DNA of 64,000 nt, from the NCBI RefSeq assembly GCF_000009905.1, contig NC_006177.1, positions 930,001 to 994,000 on the forward strand, written 5' to 3'. The notes under the pieces are model-generated. The model did not search any database. It had not been told where the DNA came from and saw only the letters and a program-made list of their open reading frames with translations. The position numbers were made by a program, and so were the translations under genes. This stretch comes from Symbiobacterium thermophilum IAM 14863. Its GTDB lineage: Bacteria > Bacillota > Sulfobacillia > Symbiobacteriales > Symbiobacteriaceae. The first letter of the stretch is position 1. Each line of letters starts with the position of its first letter. Shown piece by piece: positions 47,420 through 55,691 of this stretch.

Positions 47420-48166
47420 TCACTGGAGCTTGCTGTCAGGCGGCATCGGGCGGTCGCCGGCCATGTCGTAGTTCCCGTCGAGCAGGTGGGTCATGCCGCG
47501 CACCAGCGTGTCGTCCTCCAGCACGCTGTAGAGGTGGTACGCCAGGTCCTCCCGCTCGACCAGGATGTCCTCCAGCACCTCCACCGTGCCCCAGTCGCCG
47601 AGTTCGTGGGCCCGCTTGATCGTTTTGCGCAGCATCTCCTGGATCTTCAGTTCGTGCTCCAGGTCGTTGCGCAGGAAGTCACGCATGGAGTGGCGGCCCT
47701 CAACCTCGTGCTTGATGTACGAGAGCTCGTGCTGGGTCACCGGATGAGCCGTGGGAACGCCGCCCAGGCGGGCCACCCGCTCGCCGATGTCGTCGATGTG
47801 CTTGGAGGTCTTCTCGATGTGCTCGTCCAGCAGGTGGTGCAGGCTGTGGAACGCCTCTGCGCCCTCGGTGAGCCAGTGGTGCTTGCGGTACTGGTGGAGC
47901 GCCACGTTCAGCGCGCACTGGTGGTCATCCAGCTGCAGCGCCATCTCGAGCCGCACCTCGTAAGGGAGCCCGATGCCGGCGCCCACCTTCTTCACCGTGC
48001 GCGGCTGTTGCCGGGTGATCATGGAGTGGTTGGTGCCGTGCCCCGGCATGTTCGGGTTGTAGCCGGACTTGTCCATGTTGAACTGGCCCTGGAAGTTGGC
48101 CAGGTTGGTCATGGTGGCGGTGAGCTGTCCCGCCGGCGATTGGGGAAGCTGAAGCTTCTCTGGCAT
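47420..48166 (-). CDS. dps: Dps-family ferritin-like protein with N-terminal extension
   Basis: This 248-residue protein has a four-helix Dps/ferritin core. It includes the signature HHWLTEGAEAFHSLHHLLDEH, TSKHIDDIGERVARLGGVP, and a late helix with DLAYHLYSVLEDD; His and acidic residues fit a ferroxidase site. Dps proteins oxidise and store iron and protect DNA. A tail of about 70 residues before the core is rich in Asn/Gln/Met and is longer than usual. ATG at 48166 has CAGGAGGG about seven bases upstream. It is divergent from the flavin reductase gene. Confidence 0.82.
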   Translation of the reverse strand: MPEKLQLPQSPAGQLTATMTNLANFQGQFNMDKSGYNPNMPGHGTNHSMITRQQPRTVKKVGAGIGLPYEVRLEMALQLDDHQCALNVALHQYRKHHWLTEGAEAFHSLHHLLDEHIEKTSKHIDDIGERVARLGGVPTAHPVTQHELSYIKHEVEGRHSMRDFLRNDLEHELKIQEMLRKTIKRAHELGDWGTVEVLEDILVEREDLAYHLYSVLEDDTLVRGMTHLLDGNYDMAGDRPMPPDSKLQ

Positions 48167-48290
48167 CCTCGGCCCTCCTGTCGGTGTGTTGAACCTTCCT
48201 CTAGTTTGGGCGGGGGGCGCTTCCGTATCCCGGTGCGGACAGGCAACGACAATGTTTAAGAAGTATGTTCGAACTGGGGGTACCCGTCGT

Positions 48291-48770
48291 ATGGATGCAC
48301 AGGTGAAGAAGCAGGTCCTGCGGAAGCTCACGTACGGCCTCTACGTCGCCACCGCCAAGCAGGGCGACCAGGCCGCGGCGGCGACCGTCAACTGGCTGTC
48401 CCAGGCCTCGTTCCAGCCGCCCCTGGTGATGATGGCCGTGAAGGCCGACAGCGGCCTGCACGCGCTGCTGAGCCAGGGGGCGACGGTCGCGGTGAACATC
48501 CTGGGCGCCGACCAGAAGGGGATGGCGGAGACCTTCTTCCGGCCGACCCAGCTGGAGGGGAACACGCTCAACGGCGTGCCGTTCACCCCCGGCGAGACCG
48601 GGGCGCCGCTGCTGCAGGGCGTTCCCGCGGCGTTCGAGGCCAAGGTGGTCCATTCGTATGCGGGCGGCGACCACACCGTCTTCGTGATGGAGGTTGTGGC
48701 GGTGCACCTGTACGACCCCGAGGCCAAGGTGCTCGAGATGTGGGACACCGGCTGGTTCTACGGCGGCTGA
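48291..48770 (+). CDS. Flavin reductase-like FMN-binding protein
   Basis: This 159-residue split-barrel flavoprotein has the family pattern LTYGLYVATAKQGDQAAAAT, NWLSQASFQPPLVMMAVK and VAVNILGADQKGMAETFF. Members bind FMN/FAD and reduce it with NAD(P)H or serve as flavin-dependent oxidoreductase partners. ATG at 48291 is the start that matches family length; its ribosome site (GGGGG) is weak and ATG at 48252 is an alternative. A 15-bp terminator hairpin lies 100 bases downstream. Confidence 0.85.
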   Translation: MDAQVKKQVLRKLTYGLYVATAKQGDQAAAATVNWLSQASFQPPLVMMAVKADSGLHALLSQGATVAVNILGADQKGMAETFFRPTQLEGNTLNGVPFTPGETGAPLLQGVPAAFEAKVVHSYAGGDHTVFVMEVVAVHLYDPEAKVLEMWDTGWFYGG

Positions 48771-48871
48771 TCCGGCGCGAGCCGGGCGCGGCCGCGGCTC
48801 GTCCGGCGGCCACGCTGCTGTGGCGCCCGTAAGGCGGCCGAATACGCCTGGGCAGACGGGCCCAGGAAAAA

Positions 48872-48909
48872 GCAGGAGTCCGGGCGGCTCAGGTCGCCCG
48901 GACTCCTGC
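48872..48909 (-). terminator. Terminator of the MFS transporter gene
   Basis: A perfect 15-bp stem (GCAGGAGTCCGGGCG with CGCCCGGACTCCTGC) is followed on the minus strand by TTTTTCC. The MFS stop codon lies inside the stem. Confidence 0.9.
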
Positions 48910-50115
48910 GCGCACCAGGACCCGGTTGCTCAGGAGAAGCACCCCCTGCAGGGCCATCAGGATGCCGGTTGCCACCAGCATGGCCTCGATGCGGATGAGA
49001 TCGGCCAGCGGACCGAAGACCAGCATGCCCAGGGGCATCATCGCGCTGGCGAGCATGTTCATCACGCCGAAGACCCGGCCCAGCATGTTCTCGTCCACGT
49101 TCTCCTGCAGGAGCACCGTGGCCGGCGTGTTGAACAGCGGCATCGTGATACCGCTCAGCCCCATGATGGCCAGGTAGACCCGGAAGTCCCGGACCACGCC
49201 GAGGGCGAAGGTGCACGCTCCGAACAGCAGCGTCGCCAGGGCCATGGTGTGCACACGGTTTCGCAATCCGCCCCACGCGGCGGTGAGGGCCCCGCCCAGG
49301 ATCATTCCCACCGAGAACCCCACCTCGATGGCCGTCAGATACCAGATGTCGTCGCCGAAGGTGCGCGCCACCTGGAGGGGCGTCAGGAACGAGACGGGGG
49401 CGGACAACACGAAGAACAGCGCGCAGAAGGCGAAGAAGGCCTTGATGTACGCCTGGCCGGCGATGTAGCGGAAGCCTTCGGCCAGGTCGGCGAAGTAGCT
49501 TGTGGCCTGCGCCTCCCGAGCCTTCGCATGGACAGGGGTGCGCACCAGGGCCAGCAGGATCGCGATGGCGGCGGCGGCTGTCGCCACGTCGATGAGGAAG
49601 ATCGCCGCGAGGGGCGCCTGGGAGAACAGGGCGCCGCTCAGCATGGGAGACACCAGGGTCACGATGGCCTGGATGCTGCTGTTGGCGCCGTTGACGCGGG
49701 TCAGCTGCTCCTGCGGGACGATGTCGGGAATGAGGGCGCTCACGGCCGGGCCCTGCACCCCGCTGCCCGCCGCCCGGACGGCCGCCATCACGTACAGCAG
49801 CCACAGGGAGTCATACCCGGCCATGAAGAGCAGGGCGAGCACCAGCGTCGCCGCGGCGATGGCGGCGTCCGACGCGGCGATGAGCCGCCTGCGGCTGAAC
49901 CGGTCCGCCCACACCCCGGCGAACGGGGAAAGGAAAAAGGTGGGCAGGAAACCGCAGATGATGTAGACGGTCATCGCGGCGCCGGATTGCGTGGTCAGGG
50001 TGATGTACCAGAAGATCGCGTACTGTACCAGCGACGTGCCGAGCAGGGAGAGCGTCTGGCTGCCGAGGAACAACACGACGTTCCGTTTCCAGCCTGTATC
50101 CACGGACGTAGACAT
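48889..50115 (-). CDS. MFS transporter (macrolide-efflux/enterobactin-exporter-like)
   Basis: This 408-residue protein has 12 predicted hydrophobic segments, starting with NVVLFLGSQTLSLLGTSLVQ and the loop motif GVWADRFSRRRLI typical of the MFS_3 drug-efflux group. It probably exports a drug or metabolite. ATG at 50115 has GGGAGG two bases upstream, unusually close. The leader contains a 12-bp hairpin, and the promoter region beyond it is taken up by a 15-bp repeat tract. A strong terminator closes the gene. Confidence 0.85.
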   Translation of the reverse strand: MSTSVDTGWKRNVVLFLGSQTLSLLGTSLVQYAIFWYITLTTQSGAAMTVYIICGFLPTFFLSPFAGVWADRFSRRRLIAASDAAIAAATLVLALLFMAGYDSLWLLYVMAAVRAAGSGVQGPAVSALIPDIVPQEQLTRVNGANSSIQAIVTLVSPMLSGALFSQAPLAAIFLIDVATAAAAIAILLALVRTPVHAKAREAQATSYFADLAEGFRYIAGQAYIKAFFAFCALFFVLSAPVSFLTPLQVARTFGDDIWYLTAIEVGFSVGMILGGALTAAWGGLRNRVHTMALATLLFGACTFALGVVRDFRVYLAIMGLSGITMPLFNTPATVLLQENVDENMLGRVFGVMNMLASAMMPLGMLVFGPLADLIRIEAMLVATGILMALQGVLLLSNRVLVRAGVRAT

Positions 50116-50130
50116 TCCTCCCACGGAAGG

Positions 50131-50173
50131 TTGCGGGTCGCAACAGCGGGGCTGCCCCTTCGGGGCAGCCCCG
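50131..50173 (-). promoter_or_regulatory. Hairpins in the leader of the MFS gene
   Basis: CGGGGCTGCCCC (50147-50158) pairs perfectly with GGGGCAGCCCCG (50162-50173), and TTGCG-GGT-CGCAA (50131-50143) forms a small second stem. Both lie within 60 bases of the start codon and may act as an attenuator or block the ribosome site. No known riboswitch is recognised. Confidence 0.35.
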
Positions 50174-50283
50174 TTCCTGCCTTCAACACGGCTCCCGGAT
50201 CCCAGTTTACCGCCGGGGCGCAGCCCCTTGCAAGCGGGCCGACGGCGGAGCCCGCGCGGCAGCCTTCCCGTGCCGCTTCCCCG

Positions 50284-50510
50284 GCCGGACCGGGAGCGGT
50301 CGGATCGGGAGCGGCCGGATCGGGAGCAGCTGGATCGGGGGCATCCGGATCGGGGCGTCCGGATCGGGGCGGCCGGATTGGGGCGGCCGGATCGGGAGCT
50401 GTCGGATCGGGAGCTGTCGGATCGGGAGCTGTCGGATCGGGAGCTATCGGATCGGGAGCTGTCGGATCGGGAGCGGCCGGATCGGGAGCGGCCGGATCGG
50501 GTGCGATCGG
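50284..50510. repeat. Tract of about fifteen 15-bp repeats
   Basis: Variants of GGATCGGGAGCTGTC repeat every 15 bases; the central copies are identical and the left copies vary. The tract lies between the divergent MFS and deacetylase genes, occupying most of the 446-base gap. It is probably a slippage-prone minisatellite that could shift the spacing of promoters; no protein use is likely. Confidence 0.85.
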
Positions 50511-50561
50511 TCATAGGCGGCCCGTCCGCGCATACCTCTTCCACATGAGGGAGGGAGGCAC

Positions 50562-51392
50562 GTGCAGAGGGCACAGGTGGCGTGGGTGCTGTTCATGTTC
50601 GCGGCGGTCCTGCTGCTCCGGACGGGGCCGGCGGTGGTCGCCGCGTTCGCGCCGCAGGACGGATACGGCTCCGTCTTCTGCAACGCGCGCCCGGTTCCCG
50701 GGCAGCCTCCCCTGCTGGCGATCGTCATCGACGACCTGACGACCGGGGCGCCGGGGCTGGAGGAGATGCTGCGGCTGCCGTACCCGCTCACCTTCGCGAT
50801 CCTGCCTGACCGGCCCGACGCCGGGGCGCTGGCCCGGCGCATCGCCGCCCTCGGACACGAGGTCATCCTGCACTTGCCCATGGACGCGGGAGAGGTGGAT
50901 CCCCAGTGGTACGTGGGCCGGCCCATCTCCTCCCGACAGTCGGACGAGGAGATCCAGCAGCTGGTCTCGGAGTGGCTGGCCGCCGTGCCGGAGGCCCGGG
51001 GCATGAACAACCACATGGGCACGGTGGCCACGCAGGACGAGCGCGTGGTCCGGGCGGTGCTGGAGGTGGCCCGCCGGCATGGGAAGTACATCCTCGACAG
51101 CATGACCACCGAGAACACGGTTGTGCCGCGGACGGCGGTGGAGATGGGCGTCCCCTGCATGCAGCGTTCGCTGTTCCTCGACCACGAGAACGGCGAGGAG
51201 GTGGTGGCCGCCCAGCTCTACAAGCTGGCCGAGTGGGCGGAGACCCACGGCGCCGCCATCGGGATCGGCCATGTGGGCGTCGGCCGGGAGGGCACCGCTG
51301 CCGCGCTGGCGGAGGTGCTGCCCGAACTGGAGGCGCGGGGGATCCGGCTGGTCACCCTTTCGCAACTGCTCTCCTATCAGCAGGAAAATTAG
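50562..51392 (+). CDS. Divergent polysaccharide deacetylase-family protein (YibQ type)
   Basis: This 276-residue protein has an N-terminal signal anchor (residues 5-30) and the divergent deacetylase fold. The fold shows LLAIVIDDLTTGAPGLEEML, LPYPLTFAILPDRPDA, EVILHLPMDAG, GMNNHMGTVATQD and AIGIGHVGVGREGT. Family members act on extracytoplasmic polysaccharides, but the exact substrate is unknown. The GTG start follows GGGAGGGAGG. It is followed by the duplicated membrane-protein genes. Confidence 0.88.
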   Translation: MQRAQVAWVLFMFAAVLLLRTGPAVVAAFAPQDGYGSVFCNARPVPGQPPLLAIVIDDLTTGAPGLEEMLRLPYPLTFAILPDRPDAGALARRIAALGHEVILHLPMDAGEVDPQWYVGRPISSRQSDEEIQQLVSEWLAAVPEARGMNNHMGTVATQDERVVRAVLEVARRHGKYILDSMTTENTVVPRTAVEMGVPCMQRSLFLDHENGEEVVAAQLYKLAEWAETHGAAIGIGHVGVGREGTAAALAEVLPELEARGIRLVTLSQLLSYQQEN

Positions 51393-51489
51393 CCAATTTA
51401 GGTCGAACCATTCTAGGGCCCGCCAGGATCCTAATCTACGGGAAGCCGCTTCCGGCGCTCCCGCACACCGCACAGAGGAGGTTTGAGAT

Positions 51490-52239
51490 GTGAACGTAGG
51501 GCAGATCTTCCAGCGCTACTTCAACGACTGGCAGAAGTTTGCGCTGGTGGGCCTCGGCGCCCTGCTGGTGGAGCTCGCCGCCGGTCTCATCGCCACGGTC
51601 CTCGGTCTTTTGATGATGGGTCCCGCACTCGTGTCGATCATGCGCATGGAGTACCTGGGGCTCGACATCGGTCCCGGCCAGATCTTCGGCATGCTGGGGG
51701 CCATGGGTGGGTTCGCCGTGATCGCGCTCGTCCTCGGCGTCGTGGCCTCGGGCATGGCCAACGGCGGCATCATGGGCGCCATCGTCGCCTACCGCCGGGG
51801 CGAGGATGTGGGGCTGGGTACGTTCTGGTCCTATGCCACCCGCTACTTCGGCAAGATGATCCTCATCGGTCTCATTTTCTTCCTGATCATCCTGGTCAGC
51901 GCGATCGTCAACCTCATCCCCGTCCTCGGGCAGGTCGTGTTCCTGCTCTGGGCGCCGACGGCCCTGATCACCCTGGGCCTCTACCCGGCCTACCTGGTCA
52001 TCCACGACGGGTACGGCGTCGGCAGCGCCGTGGGCCAGGGCTTCCAGATCCTGAAGTCGCAGTTCGGCTCGGCCGTGCTGGGCGGCCTCATCATGCTGCT
52101 CTTCTGGGTCGCCTTCGGCCTGATCGGCTTCGTTCCGGTGATCGGCTCCCTGGTGGTCGCGATCTTCGGTCAGCCGCTGGTGATCTACTTCTTCGCCGAG
52201 CGGTTCGAGTCCGAGGTACGCCCGCGCCTCGTGGCCTGA
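51490..52239 (+). CDS. Polytopic membrane protein, first copy of a duplication
   Basis: This 249-residue protein has an N-terminal amphipathic part (VGQIFQRYFNDWQKF) and about five long hydrophobic segments. A polar loop (AYRRGEDVGLGTFWSYATRYF) and a C-terminal FGQPLVIYFFAERFESEV motif are also seen. The pattern resembles DUF975/glycerophosphodiesterase membrane-domain proteins, but the function is unknown. GTG at 51490 is eight bases from GGAGG. A frameshifted paralogue with the same layout and its own terminator follows, showing a tandem duplication. Confidence 0.78.
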   Translation: MNVGQIFQRYFNDWQKFALVGLGALLVELAAGLIATVLGLLMMGPALVSIMRMEYLGLDIGPGQIFGMLGAMGGFAVIALVLGVVASGMANGGIMGAIVAYRRGEDVGLGTFWSYATRYFGKMILIGLIFFLIILVSAIVNLIPVLGQVVFLLWAPTALITLGLYPAYLVIHDGYGVGSAVGQGFQILKSQFGSAVLGGLIMLLFWVAFGLIGFVPVIGSLVVAIFGQPLVIYFFAERFESEVRPRLVA

Positions 52240-52261
52240 TGGGCAGCCAGGACGACCGAGA

Positions 52262-52288
52262 CGGCCCTCCCGGTGGACGGGAGGGCCG
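52262..52288 (+). terminator. Terminator of the first membrane-protein copy
   Basis: CGGCCCTCCC pairs with GGGAGGGCCG, 23 bases after the stop. The same kind of hairpin ends the second copy, so it was part of the duplicated unit. Confidence 0.75.
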
Positions 52289-52326
52289 CCCGCGCTCCTG
52301 CACACCACGCGAAGGAGGTTCGTGTT

Positions 52327-53089
52327 CTGACTGTGGGAGAGGTCTTCCAACGCTACTTCCACGACTGGCAGCGGTTTTCGCTGGTGGGCCTGGGGGCGGT
52401 GCTGGCGCAGCGTAGCCGGCGGGATCGTTGCCTGGCTGCTGGGTCTCCTGGCGCTGGGCGGTTCGGCCGGTGCGTCGGCCCTGAGCATGTACGCCGTGGG
52501 GGGCGGTGACGGGCTCGGCCTGGTTGTCACGGTGATCGCGGCCATGGGCGGGGCGGCGGTGGTGATGCTGGTTGCCTGGCTCGTGGTCGGGGGGCTGGTC
52601 CGCGCCGGACTGGTCGGCGCCATCGTGGCCTACCGGCGCGGCGAGGATGTGGGGTTCGCCACGTTCTGGTCTTACGCCACCCGCTATGCCGGCAAGATGG
52701 TTCTGCTCGGCCTCATCTACGGCGTCATTCTGCTGGTCAGTGCGGTTGTCGTCATCTTCCCCTTGATCGGTCAGATCGTGTACCTGCTGTGGTTGCCGAC
52801 GGCGTTTGTGACCCTGGGCATCTACCCGGCGTACCTGATCATCCACGACGGGTATGGCGTCGTCAGTGCCGTGAAGCAGGGCCTGCGGATTCTGGAGCGC
52901 CAGACCGGCCAGACCGTGCTGGGCGGCCTCATCATGGCGCTCTTCTACCTCGCCGGCTCGCTGCTCTGCGCCGTGCCGATCGTGAACATCGTCGGCGCCC
53001 TCTTCGTCGCCATCCTGGGCCAGCCGCTCGTGTACTACTTCTTCGTGGAGCGGTTTGAGTCCGAGGTGCGGCCCCAGGTGATCTGGTAG
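52327..53089 (+). pseudogene. Frameshifted second copy of the membrane protein
   Basis: The protein aligns along its whole length with the 51490 gene (VGEVFQRYFHDWQRF, AYRRGEDVGFATFWSYATRY, GQPLVYYFFVERFESEV). After LVGLGAVLAQ (about 52411) one extra C shifts the frame; removing it restores VAGGIVAWLLGLLALG and exactly the paralogue's length there. The start corresponds by alignment to CTG at 52327, at the same eight-base distance from GGAGG as the paralogue's GTG; no ATG/GTG/TTG is in frame before VGEVF. It is either a recent pseudogene, a programmed frameshift or a base error in the assembly. Confidence 0.8.
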
Positions 53090-53109
53090 CCGATTGACTC
53101 GACAACGAA

Positions 53110-53138
53110 GCGGCCCTCCCCGTTGACGGGAGGGCCGC
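53110..53138. terminator. Terminator after the frameshifted copy
   Basis: GCGGCCCTCCC pairs perfectly with GGGAGGGCCGC around CGTTGAC, followed by CTTGGTGT. It also faces the convergent MATE gene. Confidence 0.75.
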
Positions 53139-53186
53139 CTTGGTGTCTGCGGGCGCGCCGCGCCGGCGCTTGAGTCCGCCATCCGC

Positions 53187-54575
53187 CTACGTCCGCTCGG
53201 CCACTGCCGGCTCGACGGACGGCACCTTCCGCTTCCAGCGGCCGGTGGAGTAGTACGCCAGGTGCAGCAGGAAGGAGGCGATCGCGGAGATCAGGATGCC
53301 CGTCCAGATGCCGGCCGGTCCCATCCCGAAGGAGCGGGCCAGCAGGTAGGCGGCGGGCACCCGCACCACCCACAGGCCGATGATCGTGAGCACCAGCGTG
53401 GCCATGGTGTCGCCGGCGCCGCGCATCACGCCGCCCAGCACGAACACCAGCGCGAAGAAGATGTAGCTCCAGCCGTTGATCCGCAGGTAGAGGCTGCCGG
53501 CGGCCAGCACGTCGGGCTCCCGGTTGAACAGGGCGATCAGGATCGTCGGCTTCAGGACCGCCACCAGCGTCACCAGGCCGGTGATGGCCACGCCCAGGCC
53601 GGCGCACCAGCGGACCGCGGCCGAGACCCGGTCCAGCTTCCCCGCGCCCAGGTTCTGCGCCACCACCGAGGTAACCGCCAGACCCATCGACATCGACGGG
53701 AGGAAGGCCGCCTGGTCCAGCCGCTGGGCCGCGCCGAAGGCAGCCACGACGTCCGGCCCGTAGCTGTTGATCAGGGCCGTCACCGTCACCATGCCGAAGG
53801 AGACCACCGCCTGCTGCAGCCCGGCAGGCAGGCCGATCCGGAAGATGCGCCCGGCCAGCCCCCAGTCCACCCGCCAATAGTCCCGGCTGAGCCGGATCAG
53901 GTCCGTCTTCTTCAGGATCCAGCGGGCCAGCCAGATGGCGCTGATGCCCTGGGCCACCACCGTCGCGATGGCCACGCCCGGGACACCCATCGGGGGAACA
54001 GGACCCAGCCCCAGGATGAAGATGCCGTCCAGGATGATGTTGAGGACCGTCGCGATCGCCAGGGCGATCAGTGGCGTGTTGGCGTCGCCCAGGCCCCGGA
54101 GGATGGCCCCGAGGGTGTTGTACAGGAAGAGGAACAGGATGCCTCCCATGAAGATGGCCAGGTAGGCGGCGGCATCGTGGATGATCTCCTCCGGCGTGTC
54201 GATCATCCGGAGGAGCGGGTAGCGGAGGAGGACGCCCAGCACCCCCACCACCGCGCCGAGGCCCGCCAGCAGGATCAGCGAGGTGCCGATGGTCCGCTGC
54301 ACCAGCTCTTCCTTCCCGGCGCCCCGGTACTGGCCCACCAGCGTGGTCGTCGCCATCGTCAGGCCGACGACGAGGGAGATGAGGGCGAAGATCAGGGGCT
54401 GGGAGACCGACACGGCCCCGAGGGCGTTCTTGCCGATCACCTGGCCCACCCAGATGGAGTCGACCACGTTGTAGAGCATCTGGAGGAGGTTGCCGGCAAA
54501 CAGCGGCAGCGAAAACATGATGATGTGGCGGGGAATGGAGCCCTGCGTGAAGTCACGCTGTGAACCGCGACGCAT
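53187..54575 (-). CDS. MATE-family multidrug/cation efflux protein
   Basis: This 462-residue protein has 12 hydrophobic segments arranged as two homologous halves (LFAGNLLQMLYNVVDSIWVG in the first, GLPAGLQQAVVSFGMVTVTA in the second). These are typical of the DinF/NorM MATE family that exports cationic compounds in exchange for Na+ or H+. ATG at 54575 follows AAAGGAGG with seven bases spacing. It is divergent from the ABC importer operon and ends by a shared terminator. Confidence 0.9.
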   Translation of the reverse strand: MRRGSQRDFTQGSIPRHIIMFSLPLFAGNLLQMLYNVVDSIWVGQVIGKNALGAVSVSQPLIFALISLVVGLTMATTTLVGQYRGAGKEELVQRTIGTSLILLAGLGAVVGVLGVLLRYPLLRMIDTPEEIIHDAAAYLAIFMGGILFLFLYNTLGAILRGLGDANTPLIALAIATVLNIILDGIFILGLGPVPPMGVPGVAIATVVAQGISAIWLARWILKKTDLIRLSRDYWRVDWGLAGRIFRIGLPAGLQQAVVSFGMVTVTALINSYGPDVVAAFGAAQRLDQAAFLPSMSMGLAVTSVVAQNLGAGKLDRVSAAVRWCAGLGVAITGLVTLVAVLKPTILIALFNREPDVLAAGSLYLRINGWSYIFFALVFVLGGVMRGAGDTMATLVLTIIGLWVVRVPAAYLLARSFGMGPAGIWTGILISAIASFLLHLAYYSTGRWKRKVPSVEPAVAERT

Positions 54576-54692
54576 GGTGCGCCTCCTTTGCCAAAGTCTG
54601 CCGGTGCGGGCGTCGTGCAGGACCTTCCCCCGCAGCCACCCATAGAGTGGAGGAGACAGAAGTCCAGCCACCGGGGAGGGCCGCAGACGCCA

Positions 54693-55691
54693 GTGCGTAG
54701 GTGCTTAGCGATACTCGTGGTTGTGCTTCTGCTCGCCGGCTGCTCGGCCGCCAGGGAGGGGTCGGAGCAGTCGGGCGCGCCGCCGGGCGAGGTCCGCATC
54801 GGTTACATGCCCAACCTCACCCATGCCCAGGCGGTGCTCGGCGTGGCCGAAGGGACGTTTGCGCGCCATCTCGGCGTCCCGGTGCGGCCGCGCCTTTTCA
54901 CGTCGGGTTCGGCGGCGCTTCAGGCGCTCTTCGCCGGGGAGGTGGACCTGCTCTACATCGGTCCGGCCCCGGCGCTTCAGGGGTACCTGCGTTCGGACGG
55001 GGACGCCCTGCGGGTGATCGCCGGCGCGGCGTCGGGCGGTTCGGTCCTCGTCCTCCGGCCGGACGTCGACCGGGACGATCTGCGCGGCACCCGCCTGGCG
55101 ACGCCGGGGATCGGCAACAGCCAGGACGCGGCCCTGCGGTACCTGCTCATGCAGGAGGGCTGGCGCACCCGGGAGCGGGGCGGCGACGTGACCGTCTCGC
55201 CCATGGCTCCCGCGGAGATCCTGACCCTGTTCAGCCGGGGCGAGCTGGACGGCGCGTGGGTCGCAGAGCCATGGGGAAGCCGGCTGATCGCGGAAGCGGG
55301 CGGCGTCCTCGCCATCGATGAGCGGGAGCTCTGGCCGGACGGCACGGTTCCCACCACGCTGGTGGCGGTTCGCCCTGGGTTCCTCAGCGAGCAACCGGAG
55401 GCCGTGCGGCGCTTCCTGGAGGCGCACGTCTCCCTCACCCGGGAGATCCAGGCCGACCCGGACGGCAGCCGCGAACGGGTCAGGCAGGCCCTGGCGGAGC
55501 TGCAGGGGCGCCCGCTGAGCGATCTGGTGATGGCGGATGCCTGGGCGCGCGTCGACTTCACCTTCGACCCCATGGCGGACGCCGTGGCCGAGCTGGCCGA
55601 CCGCGCCTTCCGGGCGGGGCTCCTCGGCGCCAGCCGGCCGGACCTCACCTCCCTGTACGACCTGACCCTGCTTCAGGAGGTGGCTCCATGA
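54693..55691 (+). CDS. NitT/TauT-type ABC transporter substrate-binding lipoprotein
   Basis: This 332-residue protein has a lipoprotein signal (LAILVVVLLLAGCSAA) and a type II periplasmic-binding fold of the SsuA/NrtA/TauA family (IGYMPNLTHAQAVLGVAEG, DLLYIGPAPALQGYL, DDLRGTRLATPGIGNSQDAA). It delivers an unknown substrate, possibly a sulfonate, nitrate or a pyrimidine precursor, to the permease below. The GTG at 54693 gives a clean signal peptide but the ribosome site (GGGGAGGG) is 12 bases away. It overlaps the ATPase by four bases. Confidence 0.85.
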   Translation: MRRCLAILVVVLLLAGCSAAREGSEQSGAPPGEVRIGYMPNLTHAQAVLGVAEGTFARHLGVPVRPRLFTSGSAALQALFAGEVDLLYIGPAPALQGYLRSDGDALRVIAGAASGGSVLVLRPDVDRDDLRGTRLATPGIGNSQDAALRYLLMQEGWRTRERGGDVTVSPMAPAEILTLFSRGELDGAWVAEPWGSRLIAEAGGVLAIDERELWPDGTVPTTLVAVRPGFLSEQPEAVRRFLEAHVSLTREIQADPDGSRERVRQALAELQGRPLSDLVMADAWARVDFTFDPMADAVAELADRAFRAGLLGASRPDLTSLYDLTLLQEVAP

